From: Frateuria sp. Soil773
GTDB taxonomy: Bacteria > Pseudomonadota > Gammaproteobacteria > Xanthomonadales > Rhodanobacteraceae
Length of the DNA: 64,000 nt
Reading direction: 5' to 3'
Assembly (NCBI RefSeq): GCF_001428405.1
Contig: NZ_LMSL01000040.1
Span: 323,418-387,417, forward strand
Of the stretch, positions 22,903 to 33,251 are shown piece after piece. The stretch's first letter is position 1; the number at the start of each line of letters is the position of its first letter. The notes below the pieces were generated by a model. The model did no database searches and was not told where the DNA came from. It saw nothing but the letters and a program-made list of their open reading frames with translations. Position numbers and translations under genes: made by a program.

Positions 22903-25077
22903 TCACGGCTCGTCTGCGGGCGACAGCAGGTCCGGCTGCGACCGATACCAGCGCGCGGCATGCAGCAGGTGGAAATCGCGCTGTCCCCCGGACAACCCTA
23001 CGCCGAGGCCCAGCACGCCCCAGCGCACGTAGAGCGCGCCGTCGGGGATGCCGTCGCGCACGCGCAGATGGGCGGACAGATCGACGCGCTTGTTGCTGGC
23101 CGACAGCCGGTCGAGCACGAAATCGCCGCGGCGGGCATCGACCTCGGCATGGGCCGTGGCCTGGCCGTCGTCGATCACCCGCGCGATCCACTTGGGAAAG
23201 GCATTGCGCTCGGCGAACAGCGACAGCAGCAGGCTGACGTCCTTCATCACCATGGTGGCGTTGCCCCGCAACCGCATCGGCCGGTCCCAGTCGAGGCGGC
23301 CGTGCCGGATGGTGAAGCGGGCCCACCAGGGCGGATCTCGCGATCCGGCCACGCGGATGCCGTCCAGCATCAGGGTCAGGCGATCCAGGTCGTAGGCGTG
23401 CCCCGCGCGCCGGGAAGCGGTGAGCCTGGTATCCATATGCAGGTTGCCGAACAACCGCGATGGCCCCACGGCAAGCCACGCGCCGCTGCTGCTCACCTGC
23501 ATCCGGCCGGCGTTGACGTCGCCCTTGCCGTCGATGCGGATGTCCGTGCTCATCCGGCCGCGGCCGGAGAGGAAATTCAAGCTCCTGCCGGGCAGGTAGG
23601 GGTTGTAGGCGCGCAGGTCGGGAACGTCCGCATCGGTAAAACGCAGCCGCGCGGCGAAGGCGTCGCGGAACCGGGCCAGGTCGCGCGACGACTGCATGTC
23701 CAGCCGCAGCCCGCGCCCGCGCAGATAGGGCGTGGAGGCCGCATCGGGGGCCAGCGCGAAGCGATCCGCGGAAAGGCTCATCGCCAGGCTGCCGCCGGCG
23801 GGAGCGTCGTCGACGCTGGCGAGCGCGTGCGCCTTGCCGGTGAACAGCTTGCCCAGGATGCGGGCGCCCAGCGCCACCTCCGGCACCTCCACCCGGCTGC
23901 CCGGCATCAGCGTCCCCGCCTCCAGCCGCAGCGAGCCTGCGACCTCGCCGGCGCCGTCCAGATGCAGCCACGGCTTGGAAAGAAGCAGCGGCGTCAGCCA
24001 GTCCAGCGAGGCGAAATGCCAGCGGAACCGGGCCGTGCCCGAGAGCAGCTTCACCGCGTCGGCGAAGGGGCGCAGCGGCAGCAGACGACGGCTGGCGAAA
24101 CGCAGGCGCAGCTCGCCGCCGTCCTGCGCCGTCGTGCCCGCGCCGCCGGCGGCCGGCGCCACCTGCGCGCGCAGGGTCACGGCATCGGGTCCCATCTCGA
24201 GGCCCGCGTGGGCGCGATGCGGCCGCAGCGTGCCGTCGGTCTCCAGGCTGGCCATCGGGCCATCCCATTGCACGCTGCCGCCCGGCAGCAGGCTGCCGTG
24301 ATCGAACGGGATGTCCAGCTTCAGCCGGCCCGCGGCCATGCCCTGCCCGGCCGACGCCGCGCGCGCGGGCCGCGGCATGAACGGCGGCGTGTCGCCGGCC
24401 ACGCTCAACCGTCCGCTGGCGCGCTCCGCCTTGCGCCAGCCGGCGGGCCGTTCGTGCGTGAACGCATCCACCGCGAACCGCAGATCCACGTCCGCGCGCC
24501 GCAGCAACGGCTGCTGGCGGTAATCCAGCCGGGCATCGGACATCGCCACGCGCGACGGAAACACGCGGGTGGGCCCGCCGCGAAGCTGATGGGTGAAGCC
24601 CACCTCGCCCTCGCCATGACCCTCGGCCACCAGGTCGCCCAGCCGGACGCGGCGCAGCGATGACGTCCGGATGCCGTCGAAGGTGACGCGCCAGGCGTCG
24701 CTGCGCCAGGGCGGAGGCTTGCGGTCCGCCACGGTCGGCTGCACGTCCACCGCGACGGCATACGCGCGGATCGGGGCGAATCGCAGCTCGCGGCGAAACA
24801 ACGGCCACAGCCGAACCCGTCCCCACGCGCGCTCGCCCTGCGCGCTCCACAGCAACTGGCGGGCGTGTCCGTGCAGGCGCAGCCCGTGCACGTCGATCTG
24901 TCCGGGCCAGGCCGTCCACGCCCACGACCATTGCACCTGGATGGTCTGCGGCTTGCGGTTGAGCTCGGCACGCGCCCGGCTGCTGTTGACGAGGACGTTG
25001 CCCGCGACCAGATAGAGGACGTACAGGCCGCCCAAGACCCATGCCACCACACGCAGCGGTGCGGGAAGCCTGCGCAT
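22903..25077 (-). CDS. AsmA/DUF748-like envelope protein
   Basis: 724 residues. One N-terminal membrane anchor (VVAWVLGGLYVLYLVAGNVL) is followed by a large beta-rich periplasmic region in which amphipathic strands repeat (GQIDVHGLRLHGHARQLLW, VGFTHQLRGGPTRVFPSRVA, DADVPDLRAYNPYLPGRSLN). This is the pattern of AsmA-like and TamB-related proteins, some of which act in phospholipid transport to the outer membrane. The family match is by architecture only, without a diagnostic motif. It is encoded alone between two convergent or divergent neighbours. Confidence 0.65.
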   Translation of the reverse strand: MRRLPAPLRVVAWVLGGLYVLYLVAGNVLVNSSRARAELNRKPQTIQVQWSWAWTAWPGQIDVHGLRLHGHARQLLWSAQGERAWGRVRLWPLFRRELRFAPIRAYAVAVDVQPTVADRKPPPWRSDAWRVTFDGIRTSSLRRVRLGDLVAEGHGEGEVGFTHQLRGGPTRVFPSRVAMSDARLDYRQQPLLRRADVDLRFAVDAFTHERPAGWRKAERASGRLSVAGDTPPFMPRPARAASAGQGMAAGRLKLDIPFDHGSLLPGGSVQWDGPMASLETDGTLRPHRAHAGLEMGPDAVTLRAQVAPAAGGAGTTAQDGGELRLRFASRRLLPLRPFADAVKLLSGTARFRWHFASLDWLTPLLLSKPWLHLDGAGEVAGSLRLEAGTLMPGSRVEVPEVALGARILGKLFTGKAHALASVDDAPAGGSLAMSLSADRFALAPDAASTPYLRGRGLRLDMQSSRDLARFRDAFAARLRFTDADVPDLRAYNPYLPGRSLNFLSGRGRMSTDIRIDGKGDVNAGRMQVSSSGAWLAVGPSRLFGNLHMDTRLTASRRAGHAYDLDRLTLMLDGIRVAGSRDPPWWARFTIRHGRLDWDRPMRLRGNATMVMKDVSLLLSLFAERNAFPKWIARVIDDGQATAHAEVDARRGDFVLDRLSASNKRVDLSAHLRVRDGIPDGALYVRWGVLGLGVGLSGGQRDFHLLHAARWYRSQPDLLSPADEP

Positions 25078-25164
25078 CAGGCCCGGGGCGCCGGCTGGAC
25101 ACCGCGGACACGGGCGCTGCGGAGCGGCGTCGCGCCGGAACGGGCGTGCCGGCGTCGCACCGCC

Positions 25165-25440
25165 TCAGGCGCGACGCGAACCGCCTTCGGACGGCTGCTC
25201 CACACTGTCGTTGCGACGGTCGTCCCCCGCTTCGCCTGCGTCATCCGTTTCCCCCTCCCTTTCCGCACCGCCGCCTTCGTCCGGATCGCGCAACTGGCCG
25301 GGTATCCGCGGCGGGGCGTTCTTCGGCCGGCCGGGAGCCGGGCCCACGCCCTGTTCCTCCGGGCCGGCCTCATCGGATTTTCCCGGCGGGTCGGCGCGCT
25401 GGGGGTCGGTACCGGGTCCGGGTCGGTGGGGGCTGCCCAT
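25165..25440 (-). CDS. Small disordered hypothetical protein
   Basis: 91 residues made almost wholly of Pro, Gly, Glu, Asp, Arg and Ser (GSPHRPGPGTDPQRADPPGK, DEGGGAEREGETDDAGEAGD). No hydrophobic core. A good GGAGA Shine-Dalgarno stands 7 bases before the ATG, which supports translation. Similar short acidic Gly/Pro proteins are annotated as hypothetical in Xanthomonads. Function unknown. Confidence 0.55.
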   Translation of the reverse strand: MGSPHRPGPGTDPQRADPPGKSDEAGPEEQGVGPAPGRPKNAPPRIPGQLRDPDEGGGAEREGETDDAGEAGDDRRNDSVEQPSEGGSRRA

Positions 25441-25707
25441 GGGCTCTCTCCGTTCAGTACGTGCGCCCGCAGTATTCGCCTGCGCTTGTCAGCAGGCCGT
25501 GCAGGAGGCGTAGGCAAGGGCAGCGCGGGTCAGCCGGTGGCGATGAGCGGCGATGACGTCATCGTGGCGACCTCTACCGCGACCTCGTGCAGCGCACTTG
25601 AACGAAACCGTTTCGCGGCCGTCACGCCCGATCGCATCCAATGGCTTCGCGGCAACTCCCCTCTTTCACCCGATAGGGACGCCTTCGACGGCGCCCAAGG
25701 AGAACCG

Positions 25708-26157
25708 ATGCAAAACGACCACGACATCAAGACCCTCAACAGCCTCGTCGAAACCACCCTGGACAGCGCCGACGGCTATGCCGAGGCGGCCAAGGACGCC
25801 AAGAGCGATGCGCTCGTCGCGCTGTTCCGGGATCGCTCGCTCGAACGCCGGCAGGTGGCCACGACCCTGCAGCAACGCGTCCGCGAGCTGGGCGGAGAGC
25901 CCGAGGAAGAAGGCACGGTGCTGGCCTCCGCGCACCGCATGTTCGTGAATCTGCGCACCAGCCTCACCTCCAACGACAACAAGGCGGTGGTGGACGAGGT
26001 CGAGCGCGGCGAGGACCACATCAAGTCGAAGTTCGAGAACGCCATGAAGGACAAGGATGTGTCGCCGGGCACGATGGCCGTCATTTCCGACGCGTATACG
26101 TCGGTGCGCAACGGCCACGACCAGATGAGGGACATCAAGAAGGGGTTCCACGACTAG
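25708..26157 (+). CDS. DUF2383/PA2169-family four-helix-bundle protein
   Basis: 149 residues. The text HDIKTLNSLVETTLDSADGY, ALFRDRSLERRQVATTLQQR, VRELGGEPEEEGTVLASAHR and DEVERGEDHIKSKFENAMKD is typical of the PA2169/DUF2383 family, ferritin-like four-helix bundles induced under general stress. No obvious di-iron motif is complete. AAGGAG lies 7 bases before the ATG. It precedes ackA on the same strand by 84 bp. Confidence 0.9.
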   Translation: MQNDHDIKTLNSLVETTLDSADGYAEAAKDAKSDALVALFRDRSLERRQVATTLQQRVRELGGEPEEEGTVLASAHRMFVNLRTSLTSNDNKAVVDEVERGEDHIKSKFENAMKDKDVSPGTMAVISDAYTSVRNGHDQMRDIKKGFHD

Positions 26158-26241
26158 CGGGCGCCGGCCACTGGCGAAACCGGCCGCGGGAGCGCAGGCT
26201 TGGGCACCCACGAAGTACCGCGCTTCCGCGGGAAGCCTGCC

Positions 26242-27444
26242 ATGAGTGAGTGGATCCTCGCGCTCAACTGCGGTTCGTCCAGCATCAAGTTCGCGCTGTT
26301 CGATGCAGGCCGGACGCCGCTCCCGCGCGGGCCGGACTGGAGCGGCAGGATCGACGGCATCGATACACCCGGTGCGCGCTACGTCGAGGCCGGCACCGAC
26401 GCGGTTCCGCTCGGCCGCGAAGCCGGCCGCTCCCAGCATGCCGCGCTCGACCATATCCGCGAGCGCGTCCGCGACCGGCTCGGCGGCGCGCGCCTCGCCG
26501 CGGTCGCCCATCGCGTCGTGCACGGCGGCAGCAAGTATTTCGAGCCGGTACGCATCGATGCCGCCGTGCTCGCCGACCTCAGGAGCTACGTGCCGCTGGC
26601 GCCGCTGCACCAGCCGTTCGCGCTGGAAGCGATCGAGGCACTGATGCAGGCGCGCCCGGCGCCGGTGCAGGTGGCGTGCTTCGATACCGCGTTCCACCGC
26701 ACCCTGCCGCAGGTCGAGCGGATGCTGCCGCTGTCGTGGTCCGCATGGGAACGCGGGCTGCGCCGCTACGGCTTCCACGGCCTCTCGTACGAATACCAGT
26801 CGATCGCGCTGCCCGAACGCCACGGCGACGCCGCCAGGGGGCGCGTGATCGTGGCCCATCTCGGCAGCGGCGCCAGTCTGTGCGCGATGCACCGGCTGGA
26901 AAGCGTCGCCACCACGATGGGCTTCTCGGCGCTCGACGGCCTGATGATGGGAACGCGCTGCGGCGCGCTCGACCCCGGCGCGGTGATCTACCTGATGGAA
27001 ACCGGAAAGCTGACGCTCGCCGAAGTCGGCGACATGCTGTATCACCGGTCCGGCCTGCTCGGCATCTCCGGCGTCTCGTCGGATCCGGGCGTGCTGCTGG
27101 CCCAGGAGGCGCGCGACGACGGCACCGGCGAGCGCATCCGCGCGGCGCTCGCCCTCTACGTGCGCCGTATCGTGCGCGAGATCGGTGCGCTGGTCGCGGT
27201 GCTCGGCGGCCTCGACCTGCTCGCCTTCACCGCAGGCATCGGCGAGCACAATGCCGCGATCCGCGACCGGGTCTGCCACGGGCTTCGCTACCTGGGTGTC
27301 GAGCTTGATGCCGCCGCCAATGCCCGCAACGAGCCGCTCGTCTCGACGCCGGCAAGCCGCGTCGTCGTCGCCGTCGAACCGGCCAACGAGGAATGGATCA
27401 TGGCATCGCACGCATGCGAGCTGGTCGCGAAGGCGCCCCGCTGA
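26242..27444 (+). CDS. ackA: Acetate kinase
   Basis: 400 residues, the family length. Conserved elements: ILALNCGSSSIKFALF with N8, VAHRVVHGGSKY, PLAPLHQPFALEAIEAL, CFDTAFHRTLP, RRYGFHGLSYEY, VIVAHLGSGASLCA, MGTRCGALDPGAVIYL, and FTAGIGEHNAAIRDRVC. It interconverts acetyl phosphate and ADP with acetate and ATP. The convergent neighbour is phosphoketolase, which makes acetyl phosphate, so the two together form a short ATP-yielding path from sugar phosphates; no pta gene is present in the window. Confidence 0.96.
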   Translation: MSEWILALNCGSSSIKFALFDAGRTPLPRGPDWSGRIDGIDTPGARYVEAGTDAVPLGREAGRSQHAALDHIRERVRDRLGGARLAAVAHRVVHGGSKYFEPVRIDAAVLADLRSYVPLAPLHQPFALEAIEALMQARPAPVQVACFDTAFHRTLPQVERMLPLSWSAWERGLRRYGFHGLSYEYQSIALPERHGDAARGRVIVAHLGSGASLCAMHRLESVATTMGFSALDGLMMGTRCGALDPGAVIYLMETGKLTLAEVGDMLYHRSGLLGISGVSSDPGVLLAQEARDDGTGERIRAALALYVRRIVREIGALVAVLGGLDLLAFTAGIGEHNAAIRDRVCHGLRYLGVELDAAANARNEPLVSTPASRVVVAVEPANEEWIMASHACELVAKAPR

Positions 27445-27498
27445 CGGAGACGCAAGCCTGCCTTCATCGCCGGCGGCGCAGCGTCCCGGCCCTTATCG

Positions 27499-29889
27499 TC
27501 ATGCCGCGGCCTGGCCGCTCCACGTCCATTCGCGGATCTCCGGCATGTCCTCGCCGTTCTCGTCGATGTACTGCCGGTGGGCAACCAACCGGTCCTGCAG
27601 CCACTGCTTCAGGTAGACGCCGCGCTCGCCCAGGTGCGGCAGGCGGTCGATCACGTCGATGACGAGGTGGAAGCGGTCGAGCCGGTTCAGCACGGTCATG
27701 TCGAACGCCGTGGTGATCGTGCCCTCTTCCCGGTAGCCGTGCACGTGCAGGTTGTCGTGGTTCCTGCGCCGGTACGTGAGGCGGTGGACCAGCGTCGGGT
27801 AGCCGTGGAACGCGAAGATGACCGGCCGGTCGACGGTGAACAACTGGTCGAAGCCGACGTCGTCGAGCCCGTGCGGATGCTCGCTCGGCGATTGCAGCTT
27901 CATCAGGTCGACCACGTTGACGACCCGCACGCGCAACGCCGGCAGGTGCTCGCGCAGCAGCGATACCGCGGCGAGCGTTTCCAGGGTCGGCACGTCGCCC
28001 GCGCAAGCCATCACCACGTCGGGCTCGCCGCCCTGGTCGTTGCTCGCCCACTGCCATATGCCGATGCCCCGGCTGCAATGCCGGACCGCCGCCGGCATGT
28101 CCAGCCATTGCGGCGCCGGGTGCTTGCCGGCCACCACGACGTTGACGTAGTGCCGGCTGCGCAGGCAGTGGTCCATCACCGAGAGCAGGCAGTTCGCGTC
28201 CGGCGGCAGGTAGACGCGGACGATTTCCGCCTTCTTGTTGGCGACGTGGTCGATGAAGCCCGGATCCTGGTGCGTGAAGCCGTTGTGGTCCTGCCGCCAG
28301 ACGTGCGAGGCGAGCAGGTAGTTGAGCGAGGCGATCGGGCGGCGCCACGGTATCGCGGCGGTCATCTTCAGCCACTTCGCATGCTGGTTGAACATCGAGT
28401 CGACGATATGGATGAAGGCCTCGTAGCAGTTGAACAGCCCGTGCCGGCCGGTCAGCAGGTAGCCTTCCAGCCAGCCTTCGCACTGGTGCTCGCTGAGCAC
28501 CTCGACGACGCGCCCCCGCGTCGCCAGGAACTCGTCATCCGGCAGCGTCGCCGCCTCCCATTGGCGATCGGTGGCGTCGAAAACGGCCTGCAGGCCGTTC
28601 GAAACGGTCTCGTCGGGCCCGAAGATGCGGAAGTTGCACGGCTCCTGGTTCAGCCGCAGCACGTCGCGCAGGAACGGGGCGAGGTTGCGCGTATCGCCGA
28701 TGCCCCGCACGCCCGGCGCCGGCACGTCCACCGCGTAGTTGCGGAAGTCGGGCATCCGCAGATCGCGCAGCAGCAAGCCGCCGTTCGCGTGCGGGTTCGC
28801 GCTCATGCGCCGCGGCCCGGCGGGCGCGAGTTCGGCCAGCTCGGGGCGCAGGCGGCCCTGTTCGTCGAACAGTTCCTCCGGCCGATAGCTGCGCAGCCAC
28901 GCTTCCAGTTGCTGCAGGTGCTCCGGCGGACTCGACGCGGACACCGGCAGCGGAACCTGGTGCGACCGGAACGTGCCCTCGATGGGGCGGCCATCGACGA
29001 AGCGTGGCCCGGTCCATCCTTTCGGCGACCGCAGCACGATCATCGGCCAATGGGGGCGTTGCGAAACGCCTTGCTCCCGTGCGTGATGCTGGATCTCCCG
29101 GATCCGCGCCACGACCGTATCCAGCGTCGCGGCCATCGCCGCGTGCATCGGCCCGGGCTCGCTGCCTTCCACGAAGTGCGGCGCCCAGCCGTAGCCGCGC
29201 AGCAACTGTTCGAGCTCGTCGCGCGGGATGCGCGCGAGCACGGTCGGGTTGGCGATCTTGTAGCCGTTCAGGTGCAGGATCGGCAGCACGGCGCCGTCGT
29301 GCACCGGATCGAGAAACTTGTTCGAATGCCACGCGGTCGCCAGCGGCCCGGTCTCCGCCTCGCCGTCGCCGACGACGCAGGCAGCGATCAGCTCCGGATT
29401 GTCGAACACCGCCCCGAAGGCATGGCTCAGCGAGTAGCCCAGTTCGCCGCCTTCGTGGATCGATCCCGGGCACTCGGGCGATGCGTGGCTGGCGATGCCG
29501 CCCGGGAACGAGAACTGCTTGAACAGCCGCTGCAGGCCCTGCTCGTCGCGCCCGATCTCCGGGTAGACCTCGCTGTAGGTTCCTTCGAGATAGGCATTGG
29601 CGACGACCGCGGGCCCGCCGTGACCGGGCCCCGAAAGATAAATCATGTCCAGGTCGTACCGCCGGATCGCGCGGTTCAGATGCGCGTAGATGAAGTTCTG
29701 CCCGGGCGTCGTCCCCCAGTGCCCCAGCAGCATGCGCTTGACGTGGTCGAGCGTGAGCGGCGTGCGCAGCAGGGGATTGCCGCGCAGGTAGATCTGCCCC
29801 ACCGACAGATAGTTCGCGGCGCGCCAGTAGGCGTCGATCCGTGCCAGCAGCCCGGCATCGGCCGCATCGAAAAGTGCCGCAGTCGCCAT
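27499..29889 (-). CDS. xfp: Xylulose-5-phosphate/fructose-6-phosphate phosphoketolase
   Basis: 796 residues, the full family length. A TPP-dependent enzyme that cleaves xylulose 5-phosphate (or fructose 6-phosphate) with phosphate into acetyl phosphate and a shorter sugar phosphate. Visible landmarks: [60 protein letters not shown], the TPP site [20 protein letters not shown], and [20 protein letters not shown]. It converges with ackA; the stops are 54 bp apart. Cells with both genes can run a phosphoketolase shunt that bypasses pyruvate. Confidence 0.97.
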   Translation of the reverse strand: MATAALFDAADAGLLARIDAYWRAANYLSVGQIYLRGNPLLRTPLTLDHVKRMLLGHWGTTPGQNFIYAHLNRAIRRYDLDMIYLSGPGHGGPAVVANAYLEGTYSEVYPEIGRDEQGLQRLFKQFSFPGGIASHASPECPGSIHEGGELGYSLSHAFGAVFDNPELIAACVVGDGEAETGPLATAWHSNKFLDPVHDGAVLPILHLNGYKIANPTVLARIPRDELEQLLRGYGWAPHFVEGSEPGPMHAAMAATLDTVVARIREIQHHAREQGVSQRPHWPMIVLRSPKGWTGPRFVDGRPIEGTFRSHQVPLPVSASSPPEHLQQLEAWLRSYRPEELFDEQGRLRPELAELAPAGPRRMSANPHANGGLLLRDLRMPDFRNYAVDVPAPGVRGIGDTRNLAPFLRDVLRLNQEPCNFRIFGPDETVSNGLQAVFDATDRQWEAATLPDDEFLATRGRVVEVLSEHQCEGWLEGYLLTGRHGLFNCYEAFIHIVDSMFNQHAKWLKMTAAIPWRRPIASLNYLLASHVWRQDHNGFTHQDPGFIDHVANKKAEIVRVYLPPDANCLLSVMDHCLRSRHYVNVVVAGKHPAPQWLDMPAAVRHCSRGIGIWQWASNDQGGEPDVVMACAGDVPTLETLAAVSLLREHLPALRVRVVNVVDLMKLQSPSEHPHGLDDVGFDQLFTVDRPVIFAFHGYPTLVHRLTYRRRNHDNLHVHGYREEGTITTAFDMTVLNRLDRFHLVIDVIDRLPHLGERGVYLKQWLQDRLVAHRQYIDENGEDMPEIREWTWSGQAAA

Positions 29890-30080
29890 GGCGTCCCCCG
29901 TGCTTGCGGATCAGTCTCGCTCCAGTATCCGGCGTCCGATGTGAAGAACGGCTTCAGATCGCGCTGCGTTCCCGGACCCGCCATGCTGCCCCAGGCATGC
30001 GGAAGCCGCCAGTTCGAGCAGGGAGGGCATCGATGCAGAAGGTATCCACGGGCCTGGCCCTGCGGAACGCATCGGGCAAA

Positions 30081-30125
30081 GAAAAGGCCGGAAGCCCCGA
30101 TGCTGCTGGGCTTTCCGGCCTTTTC
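30081..30125 (-). terminator. Bidirectional terminator beyond the tmRNA gene
   Basis: AAAAGGCCGGAAGCCC and GGGCTTTCCGGCCTTTT form a long stem with A-tract and T-tract on either side, so it can work in both directions. It lies 23 bases past the 3-prime end of tmRNA. Confidence 0.9.
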
Positions 30126-30147
30126 TGGATGCCGCTGGGCGGCGTAT

Positions 30148-30500
<353 letters not shown>

Positions 30501-30590
30501 GGGGAAAGAGCTGGTCAGCATTTGAAGTATATGGGGGCTCACGCCGCCACTTCAACGGATGCGGCCGGCAGCTGGCACCGGTCGCCCCGA

Positions 30591-30617
30591 AACGAAGAAA
30601 CCCCGGCTTGGCCGGGG
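30591..30617 (-). terminator. Terminator after tRNA-Gly copy 2
   Basis: On the minus strand CCCCGGC-CAA-GCCGGGG is followed by TTTCTTCGTTT. It separates tRNA-Gly from tmRNA. Confidence 0.75.
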
Positions 30618-30628
30618 CTTCTTCCAAG

Positions 30629-30713
<85 letters not shown>

Positions 30714-30719
30714 TCGCGC

Positions 30720-30747
30720 ATTCTAATACGCGATTGCCGATCGTCAA
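30720..30747 (-). promoter_or_regulatory. Sigma-70 promoter of tRNA-Gly copy 2
   Basis: On the minus strand TTGACG (30747-30742), 16 bases, then TAGAAT (30725-30720). The RNA would start about 6-7 bases downstream, close to the tRNA 5-prime end at 30706. Confidence 0.7.
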
Positions 30748-30778
30748 GCCCTGCGCGCGACGATCGTGCGACGGCGGA

Positions 30779-31360
30779 TCACGCCTGCGGCGGTTCGCCG
30801 CGCAGGGCCGGCCACGCCGCGCGCAGGTAGTGCAGGCCCGACCAGATGGTCAGCACGCCCGCGATCACCAGCAGGGCCTCGCCGACGTGGTACAGCCGCA
30901 AGGTATTGGCGTCGTGCTGCACGATCAGCACGACCAGCGCGATCATCTGCATCGCCGTCTTGAGCTTGCCGATGAAGGCGACCTTGACGGTGGCGCGCAT
31001 GCCGATTTCCGCCATCCACTCGCGCAGCGCGGAGACGCTGATCTCGCGTCCGACGATGATCGCCGCGGTCACCGCCATCACGATGCCGGGCCAGCCCCCC
31101 GGATGCGACTGGACCAGCAGGAACAGGGTCACCGCGACCATCAGCTTGTCGGCGACCGGGTCGAGGAAGGCGCCGAAGGCCGAGGTCATGTCGAGCCGGC
31201 GCGCGAGGTAGCCGTCGAGCCAGTCGGTCACCGCCGCGAGGACGAAGACCACCGCCGCCGTGATGTTGTGGCCGCGGAACGGCAGGTAGAACACCAGCAC
31301 CATCACCGGCAGCAGTGCCACGCGGAACAGGGTCAGCCAGGTCGGCAGGTTGATGCGCAT
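30779..31360 (-). CDS. pgsA: CDP-diacylglycerol-glycerol-3-phosphate 3-phosphatidyltransferase
   Basis: 193 residues from the ATG at 31360, with four to six membrane segments. The CDP-alcohol phosphotransferase motif D-x2-DG-x2-AR-x8-G-x3-D-x3-D is complete in DWLDGYLARRLDMTSAFGAF followed by LDPVADK. It makes phosphatidylglycerophosphate, the precursor of phosphatidylglycerol and cardiolipin, in the inner membrane. It follows uvrC by 48 bp on the same strand, the conserved uvrC-pgsA-glyW arrangement of gammaproteobacteria. Confidence 0.96.
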   Translation of the reverse strand: MRINLPTWLTLFRVALLPVMVLVFYLPFRGHNITAAVVFVLAAVTDWLDGYLARRLDMTSAFGAFLDPVADKLMVAVTLFLLVQSHPGGWPGIVMAVTAAIIVGREISVSALREWMAEIGMRATVKVAFIGKLKTAMQMIALVVLIVQHDANTLRLYHVGEALLVIAGVLTIWSGLHYLRAAWPALRGEPPQA

Positions 31361-31408
31361 CGGGGTTCTCTTGGTTTTTTGCCAGTGTCTCACGCTTCGC
31401 CGGCGGCT

Positions 31409-33238
31409 TCAGGCATGCAGGGCCGCATAAATGCGCTCGGCCAGGCCGCGGTCGATGCCCTTCACGCGCATCAGCTCCTCGATGCCCGCTCCTTCCACGC
31501 CGGCCAGCCCGCCGAAAGTCTTGAGCAGCGCCGTGCGGCGGCGCGCGCCGATGCCCGGCACGTCTTCCAGCACGCTGCGCTCGCGCGCCTTTTCGCGCCG
31601 CTTGCGATGGCCGCTGATCGCGAACCGATGCGCCTCGTCGCGGACTGCCGCGACCAGGTGCAAGGCCGGCGACGCCGAACCGGGGTGGATCTCGCGTCCC
31701 GAGCCGGCCAGCACCAGGGTCTCCTCGCCCGCGCGCCGGCCCGGCCCCTTCGCGACGCCGACGACCTCGATGCCGCTCACGCCGAGTTCGCGCAGCACGT
31801 CCAGCGCCTGCGCCACCTGCCCGCCGCCGCCGTCGATCAGCAGCACGTCGGGACGCGCGCCCTCCCCTTCGGCCACCTTGCGGAAACGCCGGGTCAAGGC
31901 CTGGTGCATCGCCGCGTAGTCGTCGCCCGGGGTGATCCCGGCGATGTTGAAGCGGCGGTAGTGCGATTTCTCCGGTCCCTCCGGGCCGAATACCACGCAG
32001 GAGGCCACGGTGGCCTCGCCGCGCGTGTGGCTGATGTCGAAGCACTCGATCCGGCGCGGCATCTCCGCAAGCCCCAGCACCTTCCGCAGGTCGTCGAAGC
32101 GCGTGCCCAGGGTCTGCCGGCTGGCCAGCCGCGAGGTCAGCGAAGCCTGCGCGTTGCGCCGGGCCATCTGCAGGAAGCGCGCGCGTTCGCCGCGCACGCT
32201 CGACTTCAGCTCCACCGCATGCCCGGACTGCTGCGCCAGCAGCTCGGCCAGGATCGCCTGGTCGGCGATCGCCTCACCGAGGATCAGCTCGCGCGGCACC
32301 GGGCGGTCCAGGTAGTACTGCGCCAGGAACTGCGCCAGCACGTCGGCCGGCTCGGCATCCAGCGGCAGGCGCGGGAAGAAGTCGCGGGTGCCCAGGCTGA
32401 TCCCGTTGCGGAAGAACAGCACGCTGACGCAGGCCATGCCCGACTCGATGCACACCGCGACCACGTCCATGTCGGCGCTGGCGCCCTGCACGTGGTGCTG
32501 CGCCTGCAACTGCCGCAGCGCGGCCACCTGGTCGCGCAGGGCGGCGGCGCGCTCGAACTGCAGCGATGCGCTGGCCTGCTCCATGGCGCCGGCCAGTTCG
32601 TCGATCACCGCGCTGCTGCGCCCGTCGAGGAACATCTCCGCATGGCGCACGTCGCTGCGGTAGTCGTCCACCGAGATCAGCCGCACGCACGGCGCCGTGC
32701 AGCGGCCGATCTGGTGCTGCAGGCAAGGCCGCGAACGGTTGCGGAAATAGCTGTCCTCGCACTGGCGCACCTTGAACAGCTTCTGCATCAGGTTGAGGCT
32801 CTCGCGCACGGCGAACGTGCTCGGGTACGGCCCGAAGAAGCGCCCCGGCAGGTTGCGTGCGCCGCGGTGGAAAGCCAGCCGCGGGTATTCCTCGCCGCTG
32901 GAAAGGTAGATGTACGGATAGCTCTTGTCGTCGCGCAGCAGGATGTTGTAGCGCGGCTTGAGCGACTTGATCAGTTGCGACTCGAGCAGCAGCGCCTCGC
33001 CCTCGGTACGCGTCACGGTGATCTCGCAACGCGCGATCTGCGACACCATCGCGGCGATGCGCGGCTCCATCCGCGGCTTGAGGAAGTAGCTGCCGACGCG
33101 CTTCTTCAGGTTGCCTGCCTTGCCCACGTACAGCAGCTCGCCGTCGGCGTCGAAATAGCGATAGACGCCGGGCGAGCTGGTCAGGGTATGGACGAAAGCC
33201 TTGCCATCGAACGACGGCGGCGACTGGGATGGCTGCAT
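31409..33238 (-). CDS. uvrC: Excinuclease ABC subunit UvrC
   Basis: 609 residues, the normal length. The N-terminal GIY-YIG nuclease is GVYRYFDADGELLYVGKAGN with LKKRVGSYF. The Cys cluster CLQHQIGRCTAPCV follows, then a UVR domain around residue 205, the RNase H-like C-terminal nuclease (IECFDISHTRGEATVASCVV, LLIDGGGGQVAQAL) and tandem helix-hairpin-helix motifs (LEDVPGIGARRRTALLKTFG). It makes both incisions in nucleotide excision repair. A UvrY/GacA gene, which often precedes uvrC, is not found here. Confidence 0.97.
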   Translation of the reverse strand: MQPSQSPPSFDGKAFVHTLTSSPGVYRYFDADGELLYVGKAGNLKKRVGSYFLKPRMEPRIAAMVSQIARCEITVTRTEGEALLLESQLIKSLKPRYNILLRDDKSYPYIYLSSGEEYPRLAFHRGARNLPGRFFGPYPSTFAVRESLNLMQKLFKVRQCEDSYFRNRSRPCLQHQIGRCTAPCVRLISVDDYRSDVRHAEMFLDGRSSAVIDELAGAMEQASASLQFERAAALRDQVAALRQLQAQHHVQGASADMDVVAVCIESGMACVSVLFFRNGISLGTRDFFPRLPLDAEPADVLAQFLAQYYLDRPVPRELILGEAIADQAILAELLAQQSGHAVELKSSVRGERARFLQMARRNAQASLTSRLASRQTLGTRFDDLRKVLGLAEMPRRIECFDISHTRGEATVASCVVFGPEGPEKSHYRRFNIAGITPGDDYAAMHQALTRRFRKVAEGEGARPDVLLIDGGGGQVAQALDVLRELGVSGIEVVGVAKGPGRRAGEETLVLAGSGREIHPGSASPALHLVAAVRDEAHRFAISGHRKRREKARERSVLEDVPGIGARRRTALLKTFGGLAGVEGAGIEELMRVKGIDRGLAERIYAALHA

Positions 33239-33251
33239 GCGGCCGATTCTA

